Shown here: one piece after another, positions 12,991-25,000 of the stretch
Layout of the letters: every line of letters starts with the position of its first letter
Numbering within the stretch: the first letter of the stretch is position 1
Source: Ceratodon purpureus
Lineage: Eukaryota > Streptophyta > Bryopsida > Pseudoditrichales > Ditrichaceae
Assembly: GCA_014871385.1 (NCBI GenBank)
Contig: CM026426.1
Coordinates: 73,894,303-73,958,302 of the forward strand
Reading direction: 5' to 3'
DNA length: 64,000 nucleotides
Notes under the pieces: generated by a model
Database searches by the model: none
Told to the model about the DNA's origin: nothing
Seen by the model: only the letters and a program-made list of their open reading frames with translations
Position numbers and translations under genes: made by a program

Positions 12991-13748
12991 CCCGCTGCCA
13001 GGTTGAAGGCCTGTGTAAGATAATCGAAGAACTGTCAGTTCAAAAAGAGGGTGGAGAAGGAGGGCATTTGGGTCTAGTGTCACTTTTAGCAGCGCAGGCA
13101 GAAGAGCAGGCCCGCACAGAGGATGTTAGACGAGCTACTCTGGAACTGAACGTTTCTAATGAGAAACTCGCCGAAGCTGTAAAGAAGATGGAAGATATGG
13201 ATGCGGATGGAGAGGAAGATGCGCTGATTGCTGAACTTAGTGCTTTGCAGAAAGAGAAACGGAGGACTTTTCTACAGGGAGCTGGAGCGCAAGGGTACAA
13301 GGACTTGACTAAAGAAATGGAGGTCATATCTTTGCAGTTGCAAAGCATTAGGGATGCTGACGCTGAGCTCCAGAGCGAAATTGTCAAACTTAATGCTGAG
13401 GTCCAATTGAACTCAAACTCTCACGATGCAGCTTTGGCAGCTTTAAAATTGGCCGAGGAAAGTGTTGAGAAGGCGAGAGGGAGCATGCAAACATTAAAGA
13501 CACCTCGAGTTTTCTCATACCCAGAGGCTTCTTCCATTCCACCTTTGGGATTTGCAAGTAAGGATACCTGTGCGTACTGCAAACTTGGTTTTATATGGAA
13601 AGCTACAGTACTGTCCTCTTGCGGATGTTTTTTGCATCCTCCTTGTGCAGCCGAGTTGATTGCAGGAGGGAATTACAGATGTAGGGTGTGTAAGGATGAG
13701 CATCTAGCCATGTCTCCCATACATCTTACCGGTGAATGGGTTGCTTAA
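12975..13748 (+). CDS. Coiled-coil protein with C-terminal RING-like zinc motif (probably a 3' exon)
   Basis: An open frame of 257 codons. Residues 10-180 are a long, charged coiled coil (heptad-like KLAEAVKKMEDMDAD, ALKLAEESVEKARG). Residues 195-250 carry CAYC, then CGCFLHPPC, then CRVC, a cross-brace-like spacing resembling a RING or related zinc fold. RING proteins are commonly ubiquitin ligases, but I see no proof of that here. A good splice acceptor (CTGCCAG) lies at 12,995-13,001 in frame, so the true exon may start at 13,002, with upstream exons beyond the adjacent LTR element. That would mean the element landed in an intron. Alternatively ATG 12,975 is the start. I do not recognise the family. 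Confidence 0.55.
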   Translation: MGPIATRCQVEGLCKIIEELSVQKEGGEGGHLGLVSLLAAQAEEQARTEDVRRATLELNVSNEKLAEAVKKMEDMDADGEEDALIAELSALQKEKRRTFLQGAGAQGYKDLTKEMEVISLQLQSIRDADAELQSEIVKLNAEVQLNSNSHDAALAALKLAEESVEKARGSMQTLKTPRVFSYPEASSIPPLGFASKDTCAYCKLGFIWKATVLSSCGCFLHPPCAAELIAGGNYRCRVCKDEHLAMSPIHLTGEWVA

Positions 13749-14228
13749 TTCGGCGGAGAGCTTGACCGGCAGCAACTGAATGACTGCAGTGGTTTCTCTG
13801 ATGTACTTAGGGTAGTTCGTCGGAAAGAGAAGCAGTAGGGACATGTCATGAAATGTTTCTATTTGCTTTCTTGACAAACATTGGAACCACAAGAGGATTT
13901 TACGTAGCCTCATCTCATGATACCATATTATTGGAGGTGTTTTTTTAAAGTCAATCGGATGTTATGGTCAGAAGGGTAGGAAATACCAATGTTTCGATAA
14001 TGACATTTATTTAGTCATTCAATCATATGTAGTATGTTTAAGCCGCGGGAATATAAACAACTGAATTGAACTGAATCATCCATTACAAGTCTGAAATGAG
14101 TTGAGAGTGCTTGTAGTTCAATGAGATGTTATTAATGATATAGCGAAGGTAATGGCCGCGAAAATGTAATAAAAAGTGAGAGGTAATAGAAGCTGCTTCA
14201 AAGAATACGATTCCCATGTCAGAGATGT
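13749..14228. other. Intergenic, nothing recognised
   Basis: A 480-bp spacer between the 3' end of the RING-like exon (plus) and the 3' end of the ParB-MTase gene A (minus). It is moderately AT-rich with no open frame, tRNA or clear inverted repeat. It presumably holds the two converging 3' UTRs. Confidence 0.5.
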
Positions 14229-17200
14229 TCAAGGAATAAACTCGTCCTCACTTTCAACTCCACTGTGATCTATAAAACGACATCTTGTAGGATCGTATTT
14301 TGAACGAGGACTAGGAGATGCACTAGAACTATGCGATGAGTATTCAGCTAACGCTTGAGCTTGGTCTTCTATGTAACACGGAAGTCACATATCTGAGGAG
14401 GTAGGGGACCGGTAATACCTCCAATCCTTTGCATTCGTTAGTCGTTGACTGAAAAAAAAAACAAGTTGTTAGAAATAAAATGACCAGTTTTCTGCATAAA
14501 CATAACGACAAAGGATCAAGACATACGAAGACATACAGACAAAGAAATACAACTTACTCACATAGACTAACGGTTCCTTGTTCAGGTGGTAGGTCATCGT
14601 CGTCGTCTGAAAGCTCTTGAGTCTGAGGCACCTCTTTCGCCACTGCTTTTGATGACGACGCCATGAGAGGTTGAAGCACCTGTTTAAAGATCTCCTTGTC
14701 GCTTTCTAACGCCAAGATTGCACGGTTGTATGCCTCGGCTGCCAAAATAGAAGCTCCTGCATAGAGTCAAAATAGCATGCTAGTCAAGAAGAAGAAACAT
14801 TAAATGAATTGAATTTAAAGAAAGGAAGAAACTGTCCTCTAACCTGTTCCAACTGTTAGGTCACAAACGATGCCATTCTCTGGACTAAGGCCCCCTATGA
14901 AAAGCTTCATAAGCGAGACTGCTTTTTCTTTTGGACCCCGCCAGTAAACTTCTCCCTGTCGCTTGAGTGCCGTGTCTTCCGTTAAAATATTTGGGATGAC
15001 ATCGTCTCTGGCCAGGTTTATCTTTTTGAACTCTGGCGGAGTTCTAATAACAAATTACTTGAGCTTCTGGTCCATTGCCGTAGCATAGTAACGCACGAGC
15101 AGAATAGCCTTTGATTTGAGAGTCTGCACAGGGTTGATCAAAGGAATTAGTGATAATCAAAGGGTAAGAAGACCTCGTAGTTTCCGCCGTAACCCGCTCT
15201 AGCTGTACCATACTTACACAGGCCTTGCCGGTACCGGCTGTGCCCTGCAAGCTCCATCTTCCCTACTTCAGTTGCAAAGTGCGGTCAAGACATTGCTTGA
15301 AAGGCACCGCCGGTACCGGCGATGCCTTTCGGACATATTCTAACCACCACAGTGGTTGTCAATATTTCTACCACTGTAATGACCAGAGAGTGGCCTCAGA
15401 GGCATCGCCGATACCGGCGGTGCCTGAGTAGGACTATCATCTCCATGGCGCTGGTTGATTTTACCCACGCAGCACTGGAGAATGTAGTGCTCTCAGGCAC
15501 CGCCGGTACCGGCGATGCTTCTGAGGCCACTCTGGGCCTCGCCATGGAAGACGAGTGAGCCCCGCAAACCCGCAAGCAGTAAGAGTACTATGGTTTAAGC
15601 TGAAGCATGAAACAAAATAAAAGAACTAAAGCACAGAATAGAATTGGTACCATCTTAGTGGCGTCCGAGGGGTGAGTCATATGAAGCGAGTTGTAGATGA
15701 GCCACTCGCCCTTCACTTGGAGATTGTTGTTATTTAGAAATGCGCCAACTTCCTTCCTGATCTTGCTGCAGTCAGGGTAGAAGAGAAGTAGAGCACCGTC
15801 ATCGTGAAGGTACTGCCCGCAGAATCCAATTGTGTACTTAACGAAGTCAGCGACCTTACTGTTCCAATGTAGGACTTCTCCCGGGCGGGATGAAGCACCC
15901 GGAACAACTAAGCCGTTGGGGTAATCGGCGATAACCAGGTCCACTGCTGGCTTCTCCTTCAACTTCCCAGCGAAGAAAAATTCCTTACTGGATCGAACCT
16001 GAAAAAACAAAAGGATAATTTAGAATAAAAATATGCTTAAGAATAATAATTATAATAAGTTGATTAATTAAATGGTCTCTTACCCTCTTAAGAAACGACA
16101 CCATGGCTTCAAAGGAGGGAGGGAACTGGCCGGTCTTGTCTCTGACTTGAACCTTGAATGAAACGATTCATCAAGAATGAGAACTTGAGAAAGCGGCCCT
16201 GCTGTGGTGACTGCCTGGCTTGCAGACATTGCTTTCACTAATGGCGGTGTCAACTCTTCTGACTCATCCTTTGAAGATGGTCCGAGCAGCAGTCTCTTTC
16301 TAGGTCTATCCGGGGTGCCGGCACTTGGATGAGACTCTGCCGGTCCGGTATCGACCTTCTTGTTGGCTGCAGCTGTGGTCGCCGGAATGTCCTCCTCCTC
16401 TTCGGCTTGGTCCTTCACCTCATCGTCTGCCTTCCTCTTACGATTCCTTCTTGCTTTCGCTCCGCCTTTTCCCCTTGACGATCGAACTCCTGGAGCAGAA
16501 GGAGATGCTTGAGAAGCCGCAAATGGCGGAGCCTTGGGAATCTTGGCAAGCTCGGGCTGAATGGAGTCCCTTAGTGCGACGTCAAAAGCCGGACACTTCT
16601 TTGGAGGGCAGTCCATGTACCACCCACATCTCTCATAATGCTGTGGATCCCATGCATTCAGAATCGCAGCTGTATACATGCATTCTGCGCTGTCAACATC
16701 CAAGTAATTCGGGAAAAAGGGAGGGACCTTCGAAATCGCCTTTCTGGGCAGAAGAATGTACTTGAAGTACCGATACAAGATCCTTCGGACCGCAGGCTGA
16801 AAATTTGGCTGCTGGTCAGACTTCTTGTTCTTATGGACAAGGTCTCCATTCAACTCTCTTAAAAAAGCAGTATTCCAGAGCTGGCATCTCATTGCTTCAA
16901 CGTAGTCAAAAATATTATCAATCGGGTCTCCATTATCCGGTGTATAATCCACCTGCACCCCGAGATCTGTGATGACTCCCTTGAAAAGCTCCTCGGCCTC
17001 AATCGCCAACTGCAACACCGTAATAACAATTGGTATTTATTGAAACCAATTCGGACGAACCGCTTAGCCTGCAAATTCCATCGCCGGTACCGGCAGCCTG
17101 CTTGAAGCACCTTTGCGGTCACAGAGAAGGCAGTCCGCGTTGCAATCTCTTTGAAAGGAAGGGTGCTTCAATCGCACCGCCGGCATCGGCGGTGACTTCA

Positions 17201-20200
17201 GGGCCCCCGGATAGTCAATGAGCTGGTAATGTTGACTACCGGCTTGTTGACTTCTTGGGTGCTCTGAAAGCACCGCCGGTACCGGCGTTGCCTCTGAAGA
17301 AACTTCAAGTCAAAGGGTTGACAAAGTGGAATGCCTTCTCATGGACTGTTAGGGTCCTTCAAAGGCACCGCCGGTACCGGCGTTGCTTTCAGAGCTCCCG
17401 ATCAGTCGTCGAGCTGGTCGGGGAAGCAACCTGCTCATCGACTTCTCTGGTTCTCCGAAAGCAACGCCGGTACCGGCGGTGCCTTTGAAGGACCCTAACA
17501 GTCCATGAGAAGGCTAATTGGCAGCCTTCTCATTGACTGAAATGGTCCTTCAAAAGCACCGCCGGTAACGGCGGTGCTCTCACACCAACTCGGAAGTCAA
17601 CGGGCAGGTTGCTTCAACAACCTCGTCGATGACTTCCCGGGTGCTCTGAAAGCAACGCCGGTACCGGCGGTGCCTTCGAAGGACCCTAACAGTCCATGAG
17701 AAGGCTAATTGGAAGCCTTCTCATTGACCGGAATGGTCCTTCAAAAGCACCGCCGGTAACGGTGGTGCTTTCAGACCAGCTCGGAAGTCAACGGGCAGGT
17801 TGCTTCAGCGACCTGGTCGATGACTTCCTTGGAGCTTTGAAAGCACCGCCGATACCGGCGGTGCCTTCGAAGGACCTTGACAGTTCACAAGAAGGGTCCT
17901 GCAAAGGCACCGCCGGGAGCGGCGGTGCTTTTGGAGCTCCTGGTCAGTCATCGACCAGGTTGCTTTAACGACCTTGTCGATGACTGACCAGGACCTCAGA
18001 TAGCACCGCCGGTACCGGCAGTGCCTTTGAAGCACCCTTATAGTTACATGGAACGCTAAATAAATAGCCTTTCCACTGACTGTCTTGGTCCTTTAAAGGC
18101 ACTATCGCTAGCGTCGGTGCTTTCATAGCGCCCGGTCAGTATAAGGGATATCTAAACATATAGCCTTCCGAGTGACAGGAGTAATGGTAGAAAGGCACCG
18201 CCAGTACCGGCGGTGCTCTCAGAGCTCCTAAGCTGTCAACAAGCAGTGAGCTGCTCATTGACTGCTTTAGTCTTCTGAAAGCTCCGCCGGTACCGGCAGT
18301 GCCTTCAAACCTTAATAGTAAACACTCAGATGGCAGGATAAATGCAATCAATCGATAGGAAAATTGATAGTTACTCACTTGAGCCCACCATGTGGCCTTA
18401 TGTAGCCATGGCAGAAACACCGCATCGGAAAAACCTGCCTTCGGAAACTTGTGGGCAACCCTGATTGCCTCCGAAGAGTTCCACCTCTGAAGCCACTTCA
18501 CCATCATTGATGCTGGCATCGCAGAGGTCGCCAACATCCACAGCTTCTCCTACTGCATCTCAGGCTTATCATCAGCCTTCTCATAGTGCAGCTTGATTTC
18601 TTCAAGAAATTTCGAGGAGTGCTTTGGATCTGCAATGGGTAACATCTTCCTCAGTTCCTCGGCTAGTTTATCCTCCACCCTCTGGACCGCCTTTGTGACC
18701 CATTCATCTGCTGAACGTTCGGTCCACTGGCTCGGGTTGGGATTAGCCAGCTGATATCGCTGTTGGGCTGCGTGAGCTACCTCCCCGATCTCGTGCTGCA
18801 GTAAATGAAAAAGAAACATATTTATCAATTTTCAAGTCAAAATAAATCCGCGGATTTAAATCTAATCAATACGAGGTTATAAAACTTCGCACCTGATGCA
18901 AGACCGCGTTCAGGGCTTCAACTGATAGTGTATACCAAGTCCGATTCTTTCCAGACTGCTTTTTCTTTGCAGCATCGATGACGGACCGAGAAACAAGCCC
19001 TTCAAAATACTCCACAGGCTGAGGAGCTATGTTTTGTATCCGATAGAGCCTGTGCACAAGGTTTGTAGAAACATGCGACTTCTGATTCCTCCTGCATAAT
19101 CAAAATAATGAATTTCATAAAAAACGTATTACATAAACTTGTAGACTAACCACAGAAGACAATTCAAATAATTCGTTTCATATTAGTTCACTTCATGAAG
19201 GGCTGTGAGCACCGATGGAATTTCTCCCTTGGGGTCGAGGACAACGCTCTCAACTCGGTAATGCCAATTTATGTCACCCGCATAAAACTGCTCAATTATC
19301 GGCAACCAGGCCTGCAACCTGTGGTTTCCATCCCAAACCATAAACATCTTCTTCGAAAAGACCTTCTGATCATCGTCTGCAAGCAGCATCGCCTCGAAAT
19401 CCTCATTCACCTCTTTCCATTCTTTTGACCAAGATTCTTCGATAGCAGGTGTGACCTCAGATGTGTGTCCGTGGTTATCCTCCAGAGCCACGTAGAAATA
19501 GCCGTTGCCCTCCATGTATCCATCTCTGACAAAGTGAACCTGCAGAGTTGATACATCATTCTTCAAGTAGGGTCTTACCACGGGCAACGAAATCATCCGG
19601 CATAGGGGTATGAAGAGCCGGCCTTTGTTCTTTGGTTGCCATCTTAGTCTCTTCAACCTCGACGCTGTGTTGACCGTCTGGTTCGCAACTAGGTCATGGA
19701 GCATCTGATTCACCTCGCGCTCTGTCAATGGAACTGCAACAAAGAGGTGATAGTCAGTTGCTGAAACCGCAAGGGTAACATAGACACCATTACATACGTG
19801 CCGGTACCGGCATCGATTCTGGGCGCAACCTAAAATCCTCATGAGAGAATTCAATACAATTCCCAAAATGTGATGCCGGTACCGGCGACGCATTCTTGTG
19901 TGCCCCAGGGTTCTGCACCCCACCAGCCCAACTTCCCAGAGCAATCACAACCGAACACCAGCGCAACCACCCAACAGGCCATACACCCAAAAACAGCTCA
20001 AAAAGCCCAAAAAGCTACGCCGGTACCGACATCGATCATCGTGCTCTACCTCATCACTCTCCAAATAAGCGACGCCGGTACCGGCGACGACTTCACGGGC
20101 AGATAAGAAAACGGGCAGGGTAAATGATACCCAAGGAGGCGCCTTAGAAGGCAGAGGCAATTCGTGCCCCAAAAGCGATGCCGGTACCGGCGTCGCCTTC

Positions 20201-21575
20201 TTGGGTATGCTCCCGGCACAGCACTTGCGCATTGTCATGCGAGTGCAATGCGCGAGGTTGCCATAGAAGGCGTCGCCGGCACCGGCATCGCTTTTGGGAA
20301 CCAATTCCCTCCGCCGCAGACAGCAACAAAATTAAAACATAAGGAATGAAAATACCTTCGGGTAGAGCATCCTCCTTCTCGGCTTGCGCTGCGTCGTTGT
20401 CGTCCTCTCCTGGATCCTCGGAATTATCCATCTCAACCTCGTCCTCCTCCTAAGGGTTGCGGTATATAGCTCCTCCGCTACCCGACTACGGCTCCTTGGA
20501 GCTGCGACTAGCATCGTCCTCCTCTTCCATACCCTGCGACGTGGGGGTCTTCTGTCCAGACTGTGTCTCCATCTCCTGCATCGACCATGAATAACCCAAT
20601 TAGGACTTAATCCGATAACCCCAAAAACTTCTCGAATAACCTAATTAACACGCAAATTAGCATTACTCACTGACCATACATACCTTACAGTCACTAGAGA
20701 ACGAAGGGGCGATGGACGAGGGAAGAAGTAGGACAAAGAGACCGCGAGGGGAGAAGATATACACGAAAACCGCGAGGGAAGAAGAAAAACAAGAAGACCG
20801 CGAGGGGAGAAGAAGAACAAGAAAACTGCGAGAGTAGAAAAAACAAGGAGACCGCGAAGAAAGAAGAAGAACAAGGGAAAGAATTAGGTTAACTTAGAGG
20901 GAGACTACGGATTGAGTAGAGCTTTGGGTAGGGTAGCCCTGTCTTGGCGGCAATGGTACTGATTATAATCAAAACTTTGCACAACACAAGCAATCACACA
21001 TACGTAAAACATCAATTCAGCTGAAAGGACCTCTGTGCCAAGAACTCATTAAATTAGGCTTGGCGTGAATCACTAACTTCATGAGTTTATGGGCGATTGC
21101 TAAGAGTGTTGTAAAATTGTTCAAAAAAATTCTGGAACTGAAAAGGACTCACTTGCAATCTCGCAACAAAGAAATTAAAATTTCTATAACATACCTCTGG
21201 GGAGTCCTTCTGGGTTTCTTGAACTGCAGTTGTTTTCTTCGCGTGTTTTCCAGCACCCCTCTTGTACTGCTTTGTAATATTCTCTGGTACAACAACTAAA
21301 GGTGTCTCTGCAGCAGACGAGTAATCTAAAACCTTTGCTAGTCCTGCAATTTATAAAGTCTCGGTTCTCTTCTTCTTCTCTCTCGCCATCCGACTAGCCA
21401 TCAACGCTCTTTTTGTACTAAAGTGACTTCCTCTTCTTCGTTTCTTGGCCTTCAATGGGGCCTGCATATCAAGAACCTCTATACAAAAGCATCCTACTAT
21501 CCTAACACAATGAGGGCTCACCTGTCTTGATACAATCGCTTACTTCTTCCTGAGACGAGGAAGATGTCTATGCCA
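14229..21575 (-). CDS. Multi-exon ParB/Srx-like + DNA methyltransferase fusion gene, copy A (several lesions)
   Basis: Exons deduced from GT-AG borders, 5' to 3': 21,522-21,575 and 21,195-21,461 (tentative), about 20,356-20,583 (acidic), about 19,185-19,733 (ParB/Srx-like), 18,893-19,098, 18,379-18,796, 16,084-17,009 (helical plus Lys/Arg-rich linker), 15,651-15,998, 14,844-15,123, 14,558-14,756, 14,229-14,448. The ParB-like part has IPLCRMISLPVV and the signature MFMVWDGNHRLQAW. The MTase part has a motif IV-like DLVIADYPNG and, later, motif I (CDLTVGTGASILAAEA, then ALESD). Motif IV before motif I is the beta-class order of bacterial N4/N6 DNA methyltransferases. Paralogue B matches from end to end. 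In-frame stops lie in exons 20.4-20.6, 18.55, 15.06 and 14.38 kb, and a frame change lies near 16.16 kb, so this copy may be a pseudogene or contain assembly errors. Confidence 0.7.
15215..15525. repeat. Intronic GTAC palindromes of ParB-MTase A (3' group, 4 copies)
   Basis: Four copies of a palindrome close to CACCGCCGGTACCGGCGGTG, centred at about 15,225, 15,310, 15,408 and 15,505, spaced 85-100 bp, each flanked by short complementary arms (such as GAAAGG / CCTTTC). All lie inside the intron between the 15,651-15,998 and 14,844-15,123 exons. Confidence 0.9.
17075..18310. repeat. Intronic GTAC palindrome array of ParB-MTase A (main array, about 14 copies)
   Basis: About 14 copies of GCACCGCCGGTACCGGCGGT-like palindromes at a regular spacing of about 95 bp, from 17,085 to 18,290. 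Two neighbouring units form a 191-bp higher-order repeat (the copies starting at 17,461 and 17,652 are nearly identical over their length). Between palindromes, a second inverted repeat (AGGACCCTAACAGTCCATGA with its rough complement) and GAAGTCAACGGGCAGGTTGC blocks recur. The array fills the 1.37-kb intron 17,010-18,378 and stops short of both exon borders. Confidence 0.93.
19795..20290. repeat. Intronic GTAC palindromes of ParB-MTase A (5' group, 6 copies)
   Basis: Six copies of a sister palindrome with the same GCCGGTACCGGC core but different shoulders (GATGCCGGTACCGGCATC / GACGCCGGTACCGGCGTC), at about 19,798, 19,872, 20,017, 20,070, 20,177 and 20,272, spacing 50-150 bp. They lie inside the intron 19,734-20,355 between the acidic exon and the ParB-like exon. 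Confidence 0.88.
20700..20885. repeat. Degenerate purine-rich tandem repeat, about 35-bp unit
   Basis: About five imperfect copies of a unit like GACCGCGAGGGGAGAAGAAG separated by AACAAGAA. It lies in an intron or 5' region of the ParB-MTase gene A on its pyrimidine-rich strand. No protein is convincing here. Confidence 0.75.
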
Positions 21576-22000
21576 CTGCACTATTGTAGTAGTAGGGCCC
21601 ATGCCAATTCAATGCAGTATTGATCGTGTAGATCGTGGGCAGAGGTTGCATAAGTCTAATTCTATATGTGAAATAAAAAAACAAAAGACAGTACAAGAAC
21701 TAGATTTTAGTAATCTCCTTGACGGCCCGTTTCTTAAAATAAGACCGACTTTATTAAATAGAATGTCCACCATGAATTATAACGACTCATAAAAGATCAG
21801 TTAGCATCTGGCAGCTTCATATCTGTTTACAGTTTAAATTGGTCTTGCTTTACATCTACGAATGAGAAATTAGCGTCGTTTAGGAGTAACGAATGGTTAG
21901 AGTCTCCTGGATAAATAGAGCTACAACAATGAACTATTCGTCTCAAGTTATACATATACCTCTAGTGGCATTGTTGTAACATCAACACGTACTGCAGAGA
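21576..22000. promoter_or_regulatory. Divergent intergenic region between ParB-MTase A and SWIM-MULE A
   Basis: About 425 bp separate the most upstream exon I can see for the minus-strand ParB-MTase gene from the start codon of the plus-strand SWIM-MULE gene. The first coding exon of gene A may also lie here. It is AT-rich with no clear TATA box that I would defend. In locus B the same two genes again face each other across about 0.8 kb, so a shared bidirectional promoter is a reasonable inference. Confidence 0.45.
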
Positions 22001-25000
22001 ATGGCTCATCTCCCTGCAGACAGAGTGTTAGGCATGGCCGTGCTCAGAGCACATGGTGTTGGTATTTCGCTTACAGTACGTGTAGATGAGGATGGCTTGG
22101 CACTTGTGACGGCACAACGCCTTAGCCTCAGATTTCACTTCAGAGAGGAGACTGTCTGTTTAGAGGAAGAGATTTATGATGATGAGACAAATGAGATTAC
22201 ACATACGCTAGATCAGGTTTCGGAGAAAGATGATGATGATAACAGGTTCTGGAACCTTTATCCTGGTAGATACAGAGTTTATGGTCTTACAGAGTCCCAG
22301 ATGCAGGCGTCTACTGAGATTCTAACTCCTCGTAGATCATCTACTATTCAGACTCCTCTGCCTCGTGATGTGAAGGTTAAGGTAGAGCCTGGCTTGGACA
22401 CTCCTGATGTAACACCAGTCATATCCCTCTCCTCAGATGAGGAGACTAGTCCAATGAAAGCATCACCTCCTCTGCCTAGAGAGACTGTAGTATCTAGCAC
22501 GCGTGCTACACTACCAGTTAAATGTGCCAGTATCTCACAGACATCAAAGGAGGAGACTGTCAATGTACTGCCACTCATTAGGACACTTGCAGAGAGACCT
22601 GGGAGGAAAAATATTCTGAAGAGAATAGATTTCTCCACAGTTCGTCAGGAGAAGGTGGAGTACTTACCTGCAGTCTTCAACAACAATGTGATATTTGAGC
22701 TACCTCCTGTTGGTGACGGGGCTTCAAAGACGCAAGCGAAGGCTATGAAGGGGATGGACAAGCGGTACGACGGCCACATTTGGACGAAGACAATCACTAC
22801 CAACATCACTAACGAGTTCGGCCTGTCGTTCCGCTATTCCAGCTGCGTTGGTTGGCTGCGCTGCGTCAACAAAGAATGTGAATTTCTCAACCGTCGACCT
22901 CGAATCGTTGAGGTAAACGAGACTGAGTTTGAGGGTAGTACCCTCCAAGCTTTTACAGTGAATCAGCCACCCCCAGCGGATGCAACACTTGTCTGCAAGG
23001 TATGTAAAGAACCTCCTGCATGTATTGCTACATGCGGAGCCAAGATTTATTATGTTCTAGGTAAATCCAACCAGACTAGGGCATGTATCCATCAGGGAAC
23101 ACATAATCATCCAGTGAAGGTTGGAGACTATAGAGACACTAAGGAGGAGATCAATAGCTTGATTGAAGAACAGGTGGAGAATACTCCCCGGGCTACGAAG
23201 AGTGCCGTTGTCTTGGAGGCCAGCAAGATCCTAATTGGGAACTACCTCCTACAGCCTGAGGACGCACCACCGAAGAAGCTGAGCATGGAGGAGCTCATTC
23301 CTGTACTTGACCGGTGCAAGGACATGGCTTCCCCAAATATCCGCAACAAGGTGATGACGTTCAAGCGAATTGGAAGGTACGGAGTGATGGACGCCATCAC
23401 CAAACTCCGTGGGATCAGTTTGTGGGCCTTCGTCCAAGAGAACAAGTTTCTGGGCCAAGGAGCTGACAGAGAGAAGGTCTTCGTCTTCAAGATGTCAGAA
23501 TTTGGGCCCGGAAGTGGTGTCGACTTGGTCAGCAGAATGCAACCTGGTGGGGATCTTGACAATGCTTGGATTATGTTCGACCACGTGAAGCGTGCACGGG
23601 ATTGGTCGACGATGGCTTGCCATGTATATGACGCCACCTATTGCCGCGTCGTGACGATTGCAAGTTGCGACATGCAATCCGAGGACACTGAGGCTCAGCT
23701 GGTCTTCTGGAAGAACCTAAACAGCGTTATGGAGAGGAATGGCGTTGCAGCGCCAAACTTCAAAGGGTTCATGGCGGACAACGCACAAGCAAATTGGAAT
23801 GCGGTGCGTATTCTATACGGAAACGGCAACAAAGAAGACAAAATGGAGGATCGGGAAAGATCATGCTTGTTCCAGTGGACCCAGAACATGGTCCTGTACA
23901 CTGTCAAGTACTTCCCCGAAGAGCTCCGAGAACAGCACAAGAAGATGTGCAACCCGTATAGGACAGCAACGACTTTGACAGAGGTGGACACTCTATATCA
24001 CGCGTTGCAGGCATGGTGGATATCTACTGGGGTCCTGGGAGAAAAGGCCCTAACCAATCTAGGGACTTCGCTCGCAATCTGGCACCACCGCTTTCGTCAG
24101 TGGGGTGGATTCATGTCTGCGGTATGATGCTACTAAACCCTTCTACTGTACTTGTTTTTTGTTTTGGTAAACTTAGTTGACATCACTTCTATAATTGATT
24201 CTAATTACTGTAATTGCTTCAACTACAGAAATTTACTGAAGAAGAACTCACGGAGATGCCGACCTGTAACCTCGCCGAAACAGTTCACAATAAGTGGTTA
24301 CAAGCATCAGGTAACAACGGCAGCGACCTCTATGTTGCGACTATGGACGATTACGTTCGGGGCTTCCTGCAGGTTGTAAACTACTACCACTTCCTGAAAG
24401 GAGATGTAGGCGGAACTGGACCTTCGAAGAAGGAACTCAAGCTTCGAATGGCAGAACGCTTGGCAAAGAAAACAGGAAATCCTAAAGTCCTTAAAGATCC
24501 CATGCTGGATATGCCTGGTGCAGATGAGTTCTGCACCCGTGAGCCTGTCCTGGCCGAAGCAGAGGTGTTTGGATCACAGAAGCGTAAGGCGGACGTTTCC
24601 ATCGGAGCTGACGAGGAGTCACACCGACCAGACAAGGTTAACTTCTCACGTCCAAGAGGTGTAGGACGTAACGTTCGAGCTCGCCCTGTCCAGCTGCCCA
24701 TCATCGTCGAGGACGATTCTGAAGAAGAAGAGGCCCAAGAATCTCCCGCCCATGAAGCTTACTCGCCCCCAACGTCTCCTGTGAACAAGGTCGGCGTTCG
24801 CCATGTCAACGCTGTCGAAGAAACCAAGGTTGATGTGAAGGAGTGGCACATTGCAAGACTTCACAAAGCTTCTGCAAAGTGCTGCTGGGCCCAAAGAGCT
24901 GGTACAAAAAAGAAGTGCACTGAGAGAATTGTTAGGGGCCCAAACTTCACTGCTGCACCGACCTACACCGGAGTTTGGACTAACTATCGCAGGAATACGG

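Noticed and set aside
17075-18310. CRISPR array
   Set aside because: The regular 95-bp spacing is suggestive, but the repeats are imperfect, the spacers are themselves related inverted repeats, the tract lies in a spliced eukaryotic intron and there is no cas gene.
17255-20349. Small open frames encoding AGTG/RYRR-type repeats
   Set aside because: They are translations of the GTAC palindromes on both strands, inside introns.
20700-20885. Hydrophobic Phe/Leu-rich minus-strand protein (20,641-20,874)
   Set aside because: A read-through of the purine-rich tandem repeat; no start context or homology.
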